Source: Bugula neritina (Eukaryota > Bryozoa > Gymnolaemata > Cheilostomatida > Bugulidae). From it: a stretch of DNA of 64,000 bases. The position numbers and the translations under genes are program-made. Of this stretch, positions 23,555-55,847 are shown piece after piece. The stretch is taken from positions 8,261,473-8,325,472 of the forward strand of contig OZ037770.1 in NCBI GenBank assembly GCA_964035545.1, written 5' to 3'. Position 1 is the first letter of the stretch; each line of letters starts with the position of its first letter. A model generated the notes under the pieces. It ran no database searches, was not told the origin of the DNA, and was given only the letters and a program-made list of their open reading frames with translations.

Positions 23555-24696
23555 CTGTAAATATACATACTCTACATATTTATATATAATTCATACAGTA
23601 TATTTTACTACATCTAAGCATAAAAAGAAACATGTTAGGAGAATGCTGAAAATAAATTTATAATCATCTACTCCAAATATCATCTCTCACCACAAAAGAA
23701 AGTACCTAGTAATGTGTGTGTTGGATATATTCATAAATGAATATGTAACAAGTTTTGATAAGAAATACAATAAATACAATAATTTTAAATTTGATGCAAA
23801 ACTTCTCTTTGGAGCTGCAAACACAAAGAGGGCTAGACTTATTTCACTAGAAACTTGAGTTACATAGAAGTACATGGTGGAGAATGCAGTGGTAGACAAG
23901 CTCACAAACCTACTGAGGTAGGTGCAGTTCTGGAAAATTGAGAAAAGCCTGTATTCTAGATTGGAAATGTAACAAAAGAAGTTTTGTTTTTGCAAAAATT
24001 TCAACTTGTACCTCAAAAATAAAATTTGATTTTTCTACTACTGCACCTTAATGAATCTACTGACGTCACATATAGAGATAAAACGTTAACAGAAACTGGT
24101 CGATATATGAGTTAATGCTCTATACCTTACAACTTGCTAAACTTCAATTTCAAAAGTGAGATTTGAAAGTTAAATCAAATTCTAAAAACACATTATATAA
24201 AGTAGGCCTAATTAGAAAGACCAGCTTATATATATGCCTTTACAGATATTATCTCTATCCAGTCAGGGTTCCAACCAGCTGGGGCTTTAGCTGTCTTGAT
24301 GTTTACTCATGTATTTGTTTATATAATATTACAAAAAATATTACGTTTGCTAAGAAATAAAAGCAGAATATGACAATATTTGTAAACACCATAGCAAAGG
24401 CTGGACCTTTACTAGTGGATGGTGAGCTTTAAAATTAACCTCTTATGACAAGCATATATCAGGTGAGTGGAAGACCTGCAAGGGGCCAAGGTCAAACATA
24501 TAAATATACTTCGTGAATTAAAAGCTTATGGCTAGAGAGTCATATTTTCATGCTAAACTCAGAATGTTCTGTAGTAAGAGCAGAAAGAGTGGCTCTGATG
24601 CAACTTGCTTTGGTTTGGAAAAGCTTGGCCGACAGCAAATTGAGTTCCTACATGAAGGAGGTATGTAGTATTGTAGTGAATTTTGCCAGTTCACTA
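23555..24696. other. No recognised gene upstream of the Thr-rich exon
   Basis: The first exon and promoter of copy 1 may lie here or further upstream, but no ATG with a convincing signal peptide and in-phase donor was found. A short open stretch at 24550-24665 (plus) ends at a GTATGT donor-like site and is not recognisable. Confidence 0.4.
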
Positions 24697-24739
24697 TTAT
24701 TATGTGTGGGTCGACTTAATCACAGCCACTGCACCAGGT

Positions 24740-25061
24740 TGTTTACGATAAGATACTTTATTATTTACACAAATACAAGAAGGTTGTTTACTGCTAGCAT
24801 GAATAGAAAATGATTACATAATTAGTGAGCTTTAATACACAACTACTCTAAATGAAGTCCCAAGCTGCTCTGCCGGCTAGCTACTCAGCGCACTGCAACT
24901 ACGAGTAGCTAGCTCCACCTGCTATCAATTAGTGTGACTGTCCTGATTGGTGGTTACTAGTGGTGCCACTGCTGTCCATAGTTACACTCCGACAGTGTCG
25001 AACTCACAAGATAATAAGCAATATAGAGTAAACCTTTTCGATTAATATAATAAGAATTGCA
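24740..25061 (-). mobile_element. LTR of the older gypsy element (reverse-orientation copy)
   Basis: Reads TGCAATTCTTATT at its start and GTAAACA at its end on the minus strand, and aligns with 54238-54342 plus 61741-61968. About 45 bases past the LTR (24697-24739) also match the leader of the older element, so it is an LTR with a little internal sequence, not a clean solo LTR. Confidence 0.72.
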
Positions 25062-27534
25062 TTACTAAAATCTATCACAGTATGCACAATAATGAAGGAA
25101 TTGAGAAAAGCTTGTGTTCTAGATTAGAAGCGTAGCGAAACAAGCTATGCACCTACCAAGAAATTCAACTAACAACAAAAATTTTAACAAGAAAATTGAA
25201 AAATGTCTCAGATCGATCTCCACAAGATCGATCTGAGATCGGTACATGGAAAGCCGGTGATTGTGAGCAGTTCTAAAGTAGTTGAAAAGGTTTTAAACAA
25301 GGCTGTATTGTTGAGATAAAAGATGTTCATAGCTCTACATTTGTGTTTCTACTATTGAATGACTATCAATGTAATATATTGCAGTTTAAACACACAGCAT
25401 CTTCACCCTCGGCTATGACAGGCCTATATATTCAGTTTAACAGAGTACAGCCTGTGAAATATAAAACAAACTAGCTAATTTTGACAAAATCACAAATTCT
25501 CAAATTCAATTTCCAGAGAACCATAGAAGCTTTACTTTCTTGATGCTTCTTAGCTGCACATCTGGTAAAATTATACAGTAGCTTCAGTCTCTATTATTTA
25601 TGTGTGGAGTTTGGTGGGGGGTTGACATAACATCACCTTAAAACTACTACTTCTCCTTATAACTAAATGAGGAAATACTAAATGGGTTGACAACACCACA
25701 CATACATCTGGTGACTATATCTGACCATCAACTCTAGAATACAGTATAATATTATCATACCACAAGTGTGATGAGAGACTTTGATATCTCCATGTTAAAC
25801 AGTCCTGTGTTATTCATAAGCTAGTACTTCACCATAGTCAGTCACTCTAAAGAATAGAAATGTCAACATACAACGTTATCTTTATTTTCAACATTTACTC
25901 ACTCTCCCAACAAGAAGGAAGTTGCTGTTTAGCAGCTTAGCCACTAGCTGAATATCAGCCAATCACATCTTAATTATCACTTAAAATGAAAGATGCAATA
26001 TGCAAACAAATGCCTATATAGTACAGTTACATCATGTATGACTTCTGTAATATTTGTGACCTCAGGTGTATGACTTGTTATATTTGTGACCTCAGGTATA
26101 TGACTTAGTATATTTGTGACCTCAGGTATATGACTTGTTATATTTGTGTAGAATGTGAAACTGAATGTTGAAAGTAAAAGAGAACAACTCCTCATTGTAG
26201 AAAGCATTTTGAAACTTTTGTTCTATTCTTGTACTTAATGATCTCTTAATGTAGTAATCAATAGCTTATAATATGTTAAATGTTTGCACTGTTTACTGCC
26301 CACTTCAGAAGAGACGTCAAAATCATTACATATATGTGTATTTACAGCTTCTCTGTAGTTCTTGAATTGGATTTATTGTCTCTTGGTTTTCTGTAGACGC
26401 CATGGGAAAATTGCAGAAATTAATAAATAGATTACTTAAACTTTGTTCACATAAACCCTGGTTTCAGCAATTGTACTATAGACTTATCCTAAAACACTGA
26501 CCAGCTTAAATGATATTTAATGATAGTTTATAAAAATCTGATCCAAATGAAAAACATGAATTTGTGTTTTATAAGAAACTATTCAATTGGCACCAAGAGC
26601 AACTTTAAATATTTTGACTGTCATCAGCTTAAGCATGGATTCGTCAGTAGAGTCAGTCAAATCAGTAGATGAACCTCACAACAACCCCAAGTATGGCTAT
26701 GGCTTGTCTAGTTGTAATTATGTCACAAACCAAACTCTTGGGCCATGTAGTAGGTATCGTTTATTTTTTATTTGAGTCAATCAATTTTAAAAGAATCCAT
26801 AACAGAGTTTCAACACAATTATATTTGCTGCTTTGTCCCTTAAAAACATTCAATTCCATGCCTAACATTCAGAGCTTACAAGGTGCATGTAATACATAAT
26901 ATTGTTGATAATCTTTAAAGAATTTACATGTAAATGTTGGTGAAGACTCAAGTCTAACAATCAAAAGTTGTATAACATTTATAGAAAAGCAGTTGCAGTT
27001 TACGGAGTTGATATAAATACAGGTCATCTTTAGTCCAGATAAAACAACAGTGATGAAAGATGACAGAAAATTCCATGTTTACGTCTTCAACAGAAATTAG
27101 AGAAATAAAATATACACACATTCAATATAAAAAATTATAAGTTTTAGCATAACATATTAGTCATAGTAATATAACATGCAGCAATAAAACTTACAGCAAT
27201 ATAATAGATAGTAACATAGCTTACAGCTTTTTAATATACCTATTGTAGCATACAGTAGGCTGACATATAACAGAGTAATATAAACTATAGTATTGAGCAT
27301 TTACAGAATAATGGATGTTGAGGATAACATCATAAACAGCAAAGAACTTAAAATCTAAATGACCCTAAACCAGCTAAAGTTCAATTGACAGGTTTGAGTA
27401 CCAATATTTTGTATTTTAAACTCTTTTGACTAAAATATACTGAAGGAAAAATAATCCCTTTAACCCTGCTGCGCTCTTATTGAACTTTTTACAGTTTCCT
27501 GGGCTATTTGGCATGTTGATAGTTGCTGCTGTTA
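25062..27534. other. Intergenic or intronic stretch, no recognised gene
   Basis: AT-rich. Contains a short tandem repeat of about 30 bp (26046-26150, units with GTGACCTCAGGTATATGAC). Earlier exons of the SLC35A-like gene or the first exon of phosphatase copy 1 may lie here but were not recognised. Confidence 0.4.
25206..25238. repeat. Perfect 14-bp inverted repeat with 5-base loop
   Basis: TCTCAGATCGATCT, loop CCACA, AGATCGATCTGAGA. Isolated in AT-rich intergenic DNA; no T-run follows and no function is suggested by context. Confidence 0.7.
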
Positions 27535-29690
27535 TGTGAATAAGAGTAAGTACTGTTATATGAATAAGCGTAAGTACTGTTATATGAATAAGAGTAAGTA
27601 CTGTTATGTGAATAAGAGTAAGTACTGTTATGTGAATAAGAGTAAGTAGGGGAAACCTGGGTGATATGAACCACCCGGGTGATATGGACCATGCATGTTT
27701 TGCAGTATCCACAGTTACCAGAAAGTTGGAAAGTGTCTCATTGCTTAGAATTAGAAATATCTAACTTCCTGTCTACATATTTTAGACTTGTCTCTTTGTC
27801 TTAGAAAATAAAGACACATTTTCTCTTTTCGCTCATTTTCTTATAATTTTTCACAACTTTTGTGGATATATTTTCATTAAAAAAAATTACCTGAAGTAAG
27901 GGGCCTGTATCTACAGATAATGTGTGGAAGGTATGTATAAATACCCAAATAGTATATATAATACTTGTCCACTCTCTGCCTGTAGAAATTCAAAATTTTT
28001 GGTGACATGATTTTTGGGTGATATGGACCGCCACTTGCGGGGTGATATGGACCGTAGACCATATCACTCAGCAAATTTGAATTTTTCTATTCATATACTT
28101 GTTTGAAGAAAAATAATACTATTTCTCAAGTGTTTCAAAAAATGATGAAGCATTAAACTTCTAAATATTGATTAGACAACAATATAGCCAGTTGCTGTAG
28201 ATTGTGTGCTAAAAATATTCATGCTCATGCAATGTATTTTAGATGCCAAGATAATCTTTCAAAAATATTTGAAATGCTTGAAGTTAGGAGGCACTAAAAG
28301 AAGCTGTTACACACTTATTTTAAATCTATTGTTTTATGTTACTTTTTATTATAGCAAAATGCATTTTCAACACAAAAAAGCTGACTTTATGTGACGGAGT
28401 CTGTGGTGGCCCATATCACCCGAAATTTCAAAAAATCCCCGGGTGATATGGTCCACCAATTTTCAATTATAGCTCAGTCAAGCATCTGTATAGGAGCTTC
28501 AAATTCTGTTTGTATGTCAGTAGAGATAGCACACACATGATGAAATACTAATTTTCAATCAACCATTGTCAGCCTGGGCTGTGGGCTTAAGTGGCCCATA
28601 TCACCCAGGTTTCCCCTACTGTTATATGAATAAGCGTAAGAACTGTTATGTGAATAAGAGTAAGTACTGTTATGTGAATAATAGTAAGTACTGTTATATG
28701 AATAAGAGTAAATACTGTTATGTGAATAAGAGTAAGTACTGTTGTGTGAATAAGAGTAAGTACTGTTATATGAATAAGAGTAAGTACTGTTATGTGAATA
28801 AGAGTAAGTACTGTTATGTGAATAAAAGTAAGTACTGTTGTGTGAATAAGAGTAAGTACTGTTATATGAATAAGAGTAAGTACTGTTATGTGAATAAGAG
28901 TAAGTACTGTTATGTGAATAAGAGTAAGTACTGTTATGTGAATAAGAGTAAGTATTGTTATGTGAATAAAAGTAAGTACTGTTATGTGAATAAGGGTAAG
29001 TAGTACTGTTATATGAATAAAAGTAAGTACTGTTATGTGAATAAGAGCAAGTACTGTTATGTGAATAAGAGTAAGTACTGTTATGTGAATAAGAGTAAGT
29101 GCTGTTATATGAATAAGCGTAAGCACTGTTATGTGAATAAAAGTAAGTACTGTTATGTGAATAAGAGTAAGTACTGTTATATGAATAAGAGTAAGTACTG
29201 TTAATTGAATAAGAGTAAATACTGTTATGTGAATAAAAGTAAGTACTGTTATGTGAATAAGAGTAAGTACTGTTATGTGAATAATAGTAAGTACTGTTAT
29301 ATGAATAAGAGTAAATACTGTTATGTGAATAAGAGTAAGTACTGTTGTGTGAATAAGAGTAAGTACTGTTATATGAATAAGAGTAAGTACTGTTATGTGA
29401 ATAAGAGTAAGTACTGTTATGTGAATAAAAGTAAGTACTGTTGTGTGAATAAGAGTAAGTACTGTTATATGAATAAGAGTAAGTACTGTTATGTGAATAA
29501 GAGTAAGTACTGTTATGTGAATAAGAGTAAGTACTGTTATGTGAATAAGAGTAAGTATTGTTATGTGAATAAAAGTAAGTACTGTTATGTGAATAAGGGT
29601 AAGTAGTACTGTTATATGAATAAAAGTAAGTACTGTTATGTGAATAAAAGTAAGCACTGTAATGTGAATAAGAGTAAGTACTGTTAGCTA
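27535..29690. repeat. 24-bp minisatellite, split by a transposon
   Basis: Units close to AATAAGAGTAAGTACTGTTATGTG occupy 27535-27648 and 28617-29690. The larger block has a higher-order period of about 603 bases: the variant AATAAGGGTAAGTAGTACTG occurs near 28991 and again near 29594, with the same order of variant units between. The long open frames on both strands arise because the unit is a multiple of three without stops. Confidence 0.92.
27649..28616. mobile_element. 968-bp TIR element with TA target duplication, non-autonomous
   Basis: Terminal inverted repeats begin GGGGAAACCTGGGTGATATG at both ends, with TA on each side (27647-27648, 28617-28618). It splits one minisatellite unit exactly at its TA. 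At least six internal or terminal copies of GGTGATATGG or its complement occur (near 27661, 27677, 28018, 28042, 28409, 28442, 28597). No transposase frame is present. TA duplication fits the Tc1/mariner group; the family is not identified. Confidence 0.85.
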
Positions 29691-29694
29691 CTGT

Positions 29695-29742
<48 letters not shown>

Positions 29743-29759
29743 TTTTACTACTGCTGCTA

Positions 29760-29791
<32 letters not shown>

Positions 29792-29815
29792 GCTACTAGT
29801 ACTGCTACTTTCAGT
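29695..29815. repeat. CAG repeat followed by CTG-rich arm
   Basis: About seventeen GCA/CAG units (29696-29741) are followed, after TTTTACTA, by an imperfect CTG/CTA run. Together they can fold into a hairpin. Lies between the minisatellite and the acceptor of the SLC35A-like exon. Confidence 0.88.
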
Positions 29816-29843
29816 TGTCTCATTCATGTTACATCTATTTCAG

Positions 29844-30341
29844 GTATCTCTACACAAACAGAGCATGTACCTCTACTCTTCAGGTGTTGCAACATACATT
29901 TAACACCCTTGCAGTTCTGTGGAAGATGCAAGATGGCTGTCAGTCTATAAACTCAATTAACAGTTTCTCTCTTTTCCAGTGTTTCAACATCTACTCTTGG
30001 ACTATAGTATTTACCAATGTGAGTTTATTCTCTTTGATCTTAAGGTTTCAATGCACACATATATAGTTGATTTCTTGTCACTACAGTTGCTCCTGAATGT
30101 GCTGGTCGATCGTTTCATATTTAAGGCCCTGAAAGGATTCTGTGTATCAGGTATAATGAAACACAGCAGCAATATAACCAAACTAGTGCTCACTTGTGTC
30201 TCCATCACGGTCAGTACTCTGATTTCGATGGCTCTGTTTGACCTTCAGATAACCTTGTACTTTGTCATCTCTCTGTCTTTCATTCTGATTGGATTGCCTC
30301 TCTATATGCTGGGATCACAAGATATCAGCAAGTGGCTCTAA
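29844..30341 (+). CDS. SLC35A-like nucleotide-sugar transporter, last two exons only
   Basis: Two exons join in phase 0: about 29844-30018 (acceptor TTTCAG, donor GTGAGT) and 30087-30341, around a 68-base intron. The C-terminal part has GFCVSGIMKHSSNITK followed by two hydrophobic helices with ALFDLQITLYF. This matches the pattern near the end of SLC35A family Golgi transporters, where a VVKYADNI-like motif precedes the last two helices. Such proteins exchange nucleotide sugars for nucleoside monophosphates across the Golgi or ER membrane. No earlier exons could be identified upstream, where minisatellite and CAG repeats lie, so this may be the end of a longer gene or a fragment. A poly(A) signal AATAAA is at 30808-30813. 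The gene is convergent with phosphatase copy 2. Confidence 0.6.
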
Positions 30342-30813
30342 GGTGCTTGTCGGGCACTTGTCAGTTGTTTCTGGCATATTCAGCAGTTACTCTCTATGGT
30401 GTCTGCCACTAAATGTTGTAATACAGCCGACTTGGTGTGAGGCTATGAGTAGATTGTCGGGAGTCTAATTACACGTCTAGGAAAATTTACTCTACCAAAT
30501 TACATGTCAGCTCCTTAAGACTTGAGAAATGTTTTTGAAAGTTTTTTTGTATAAATATTATAGCAAATGTGACAAGTTCTTTCTATACATTTTCTGTCTT
30601 CCATTCCGTTTTATATTAGACACTCTGCACTAATTTGCTTCTTTAGTACTGTACAACTTTTATACACAATTACTTTGTGAACTTGTTTTATGTTTTGGTG
30701 CTAACAAACCAGCTTTTTAGCTGTCAGCTTCCATGTGTAATTAAAAATAAGTTTTATTTGTTGTCTTGTATATTGTGCATTTATTTAAAGAATAATTGTT
30801 GAATTTGAATAAA

Positions 30814-31290
30814 CAATGAAATGCTGTACTGTAAAATATGATTTAGCTAAGACTATGTAAGTCCCACAACCGATAATGTCATTTTGATTGCTTCTACGGG
30901 CTGTTATATAAAAAATTTCGTATAATGCATATTTTTGTTGGCCATCAAATTATATCTACTGCTGGTACTCAACTTTTTATGTTGGAGTTATCTCTAATAG
31001 CTACTCTGAAACAAGCTGCCATTGCAATATTATTTGCTATAGCATCAGCACTACTGTTAGTAAGACAAACAGATGCTCCAACATGTGTACCAACATGCTT
31101 AACAGAGTCAACAGATGTGATTGGTTGAATATACGGAGTTGCATACAGTTTTATTCGCCCTTTTTAATGCTTGCAGGACTACAGCATTACTATTGCTGTT
31201 GTATTTGGGAGTTATCTTGTCACAGTTATGACCCTGCTTTACGTTGCTTTGTTTGAATGCTACTCATTAATAAAAATTTTCCCCTAAGTA
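30814..31290. other. Intergenic stretch, no recognised gene
   Basis: Between the SLC35A-like poly(A) signal and the MITE pair. A small open frame at 30925-31128 has no recognisable domain. Confidence 0.4.
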
Positions 31291-31292
31291 CA

Positions 31293-31563
31293 CTTTGCTG
31301 TATCATAGGCCATAACGTAAAATGTCAGCCAATTTTACAAAGTTCCGAGCTTCCAGTACGGCATTGCAGTATGTCAGCATCAAGCACTGCTTGTTTCAAA
31401 CAACTTGCGGCGCGCTCCTATTGAACAGGAAGACATTCACGTCAATTTATTAGATATAACTGTCCAATGATGTGCTATAGATTGTACCCAATAGCGGACT
31501 TTGAGAACTTTAGCTCGGGCATATTAATATCTGACATTTTACGTTACGGCGCACGATAAAGCA
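31293..31563. mobile_element. PIF/Harbinger-like MITE, copy 1
   Basis: Inverted ends CTTTGCTGTATCATAGGC and GCGCACGATAAAGC, both next to CGTAAAATGTCAG or its complement. Internal sequence is related to the neighbour at 31568-31870. The outer end of the terminal repeat seen in the neighbour is missing here. Confidence 0.65.
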
Positions 31564-31567
31564 ATTA

Positions 31568-31870
31568 CCCGTCATTCACACTTTGCTGCACCGTATGCCG
31601 TACCATAAAATACCAGCCAGTTTTACAAATGTCTGAGATTCCTGTACGGTGCTACGGTATGCTAAGATCAAGCATTGCTTGATTCAAATAAGTTGCTGCG
31701 GGCTCCTATTCGACAGAAAAACTTCTGAGTTAACTAATTGGATATAACTGTCCAATGAAGTGTCATAATTCGTACCTAATAGTAGACTTTGAACACTTCA
31801 ACCCGGGCACATTAAAATGGCTGGTATTTTATGTTCCGGCGTAAGATATGGCAAAAGTGTGAATGACGGG
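31568..31870. mobile_element. PIF/Harbinger-like MITE, copy 2
   Basis: Ends CCCGTCATTCACACTTTG and AAAAGTGTGAATGACGGG are inverted repeats and are flanked on both sides by TTA, the usual three-base target of PIF/Harbinger transposons. Length is 303 bases with no coding capacity. Confidence 0.75.
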
Positions 31871-32507
31871 TTAGTGTGTCTAGGTGGTAAGCTAAAAACA
31901 ACTATGATATGTGTATAAGGTGTGGATCATTTTATAAGAGTAATTTGCCATTTGCTTCATTTTCTAATATATATTTGGTCAGAAATAACACGTTCTATAA
32001 AAGCAAGTACAATTACATCTTTGCTGTATTAGAATAGATCACTGAAGCCACATAAATACTTAATACTATTTGTTACAAACTGTAAAACTCTAAGCACACT
32101 ACACTTAATAAACCTTGCCTCAATGATGTTCTTCAGAATTAGAAGTTGAATTTTAATAGCACATCGTTTACTAGATACCATGTGTTAAAATCTATTAGAC
32201 AATTGAGACCAGTTTTGATTGTACTGTGCTTTGACCTTAGAAATACCATATAAAATATTTCGGACTCACAAAAGCTGGCAATAATCAAAGTAATTAAATA
32301 TCTATTAACAGAGAATATGCAAAATAGAAAGGTACTCGGTACTGGAACTTTTCCTATGAGCTGTTGAAAGTGGCCTAACAGTATAAAAAAATTGAAAGAA
32401 AAGTATAAAACACTCAGTAGAAGTAGACTATAGATGGCTGTAAAAATGTTATGTAATTGATTAATTTTTACGTCTTGAACCTTTTCTCTGTTCATTTCTT
32501 CTTAAAA

Positions 32508-54166
<21,659 letters not shown>

Positions 54167-54237
54167 CTGTATAATATGAAAATATAGTTAAAAATGTAAT
54201 AAATAGCTAAATAGACACGTGTAATGGCTTTCAGTGG

Positions 54238-54342
54238 TGCAAATTATGTTAGTATTAAATCGAAAGGGTCGACTCTATAATGTATGCTATAGTGGAGTTC
54301 GACTACATCGACCTCCTGCGACTTGTAACTACGGTAGACAGT
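54238..54342 (+). mobile_element. Left part of the LTR of the older gypsy element
   Basis: Begins TGCAAATTATGTTAG and aligns with the first third of the LTR at 25061-24740 (for example GAGTTCGAC and TGTAACTACGG). It is cut at 54342 by the younger gypsy element and resumes at 61741. Confidence 0.7.
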
Positions 54343-54899
54343 TGTGGTAAATATTAAGAGTTATCCCCCTTGACACTTTACTTATGGCTATTTTTCTAAA
54401 TACTGTAATCATAGCTAATTATGTAGCGTGACTTTCTAATACCTTAAACACTATGGCTAATGTTGAGCTTTTAACATAGTAAATAGTTAATCCCCTTTCC
54501 CCCAATTACAAGTTACAATACGCATACACTTGGTTGGGTTCATTTTTGTTGATTCATGTAAACCAACAGTTGGACCGATTTCGGCAGGTTGATGCAGGCA
54601 GACCGAATGTCGGTTACCGATATTTCCAGTGTCGGTTACCGACATGACGAATGTCGGTATCCCCTGCCGAACATCGGCCCGCTGTCGGTGGAAGGTTCTA
54701 GAGGTCCTTTGTTCTACCAGTATAAAAGGACACGCATTTTAGAGCTTCAGTCACTTGCGGACTGGAGCTCACACTGGATACTTCTCACTGCTACAATAAA
54801 GTACTGCAAGCACACGGCAACCTCTCTCTCTTGTCTCTTCTATAACAAGGAGTTATGTTCTCTGCCTGATTTCATTCTATCACCCACAAAACTACTACA
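54343..54899 (+). repeat. 5' LTR of the gypsy element
   Basis: TG...CA ends. U3 has repeated TGTCGGTTACCGA-type motifs (54608-54690), TATAAAAG at 54721-54728 and AATAAA at 54795-54800, giving a short R region. Confidence 0.93.
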
Positions 54900-54900
54900 T

Positions 54901-54919
54901 TGGTGGCAGCAGTGGGATC
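54901..54919 (+). promoter_or_regulatory. Primer binding site
   Basis: TGGTGGCAGCAGTGGGATC begins one base after the LTR. Its complement ends in CCA and looks like the 3' end of a leucine tRNA; the tRNA identity is inference. Confidence 0.75.
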
Positions 54920-54962
54920 AGAATAGTCAGGCAGCCCTTGGAAGAGACAAGGAGCTAGCCAA

Positions 54963-55847
54963 ATGTCAAGGACACCAGAAGATGGAGGAGAGGCTCTCAC
55001 CCTGGAGAGCCTAGTAACTGCCCTCCGAGCAATCGGCCCGGCTTACCCGGCACCACCTCTCGACAGGTATCGCCTTCAGCCGCCGATTTTCGGAGGAGAC
55101 TGCGACGTGGAGCAGTTTATCAAAGAATTCGAAGATGTTGCTACCATCGCCGCATGGCCGGCACCGGTACGTCTTCTACAGCTGCGGTCATGTCTGACTG
55201 GACCAGCTAAGAACTACGCTGTCGGAGAGAGTGTTGGGCAGATCTATCAGGCACTCCGGACACGGTTCGGTCTGACTGCTAGAGAAGCCCGAACCAAACT
55301 CCAGAACATGAAGAGGGACAGAAGGACCTCGCTGCAAGACCATGCTAACGCCATTGAAAGACTGGCATTGATAGCATACAGCCGAACCGCTTTGGATGAG
55401 CGGCGGGAGCTAGTCTACGAGGCCTTCTTCAGTACTGTCAACGACAGCGCTCTACAGAAGCATTACCTGGCCGCCAAGATTTCCACGATCGAGGAAGCTC
55501 TAGCAATGGGCCGGTCCTACTATCAGGTAGACAACCCCCATAGAGCCAACTTCTCAGCAAGTCAAGTGGAAGAGGCGGCCAGAGAAGAAGAAGCTACAGT
55601 AGCCACTGTTGCTGACCCTGCACCCTCTTCCTCGCAGATCACCATGTTGGTAGACATGGTGAAAGGCCTGCAACTGGAAGTAGCGAGACTGCAACAGCAA
55701 CAGGGAGGCAGGAGGACGACCGAAATTCGGACTAACCCAACCAGGCCGAACCAACCAACATGCTGGGGGTGTGGCGCCTCGGGTCACGTCCAGCGGCGTT
55801 GTCCCCAAAAGGGGAAACTACGTTTAAACGCCAGAGGCTCACGGTAG
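54963..55847 (+). CDS. gag: Gag protein with CCHC zinc knuckle
   Basis: Open frame of 294 residues. The middle resembles the capsid region of gypsy-type Gag proteins (QFIKEFEDVATIA, then LRSCLTGPAKNYA and RTRFGLT). Near the C-terminus a single zinc knuckle CWGCGASGHVQRRC (residues about 267-280) has the C-x2-C-x4-H-x4-C spacing of a nucleocapsid RNA-binding motif. The start is the first ATG after the primer site in this frame. It overlaps the protease frame by 88 bases in the -1 direction, the common arrangement for frameshift expression. Confidence 0.88.
   Translation: MSRTPEDGGEALTLESLVTALRAIGPAYPAPPLDRYRLQPPIFGGDCDVEQFIKEFEDVATIAAWPAPVRLLQLRSCLTGPAKNYAVGESVGQIYQALRTRFGLTAREARTKLQNMKRDRRTSLQDHANAIERLALIAYSRTALDERRELVYEAFFSTVNDSALQKHYLAAKISTIEEALAMGRSYYQVDNPHRANFSASQVEEAAREEEATVATVADPAPSSSQITMLVDMVKGLQLEVARLQQQQGGRRTTEIRTNPTRPNQPTCWGCGASGHVQRRCPQKGKLRLNARGSR

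Noticed and set aside
25977-26207. Candidate signal-peptide exon (MRSCSLLLSTFSF) for copy 1
   Set aside because: The frame runs into a local tandem repeat, and no in-phase donor to the Thr-rich exon could be identified.
28555-29823. Long open frames of 356-422 residues on the minus strand and several on the plus strand
   Set aside because: They are translations of the 24-bp minisatellite, whose length is a multiple of three and which has no stops in several frames.
54589-55014. Open frame in the 5' LTR repeated at 61426
   Set aside because: It lies in U3/R across the TATA box and poly(A) signal and is present in both LTRs; no protein features.
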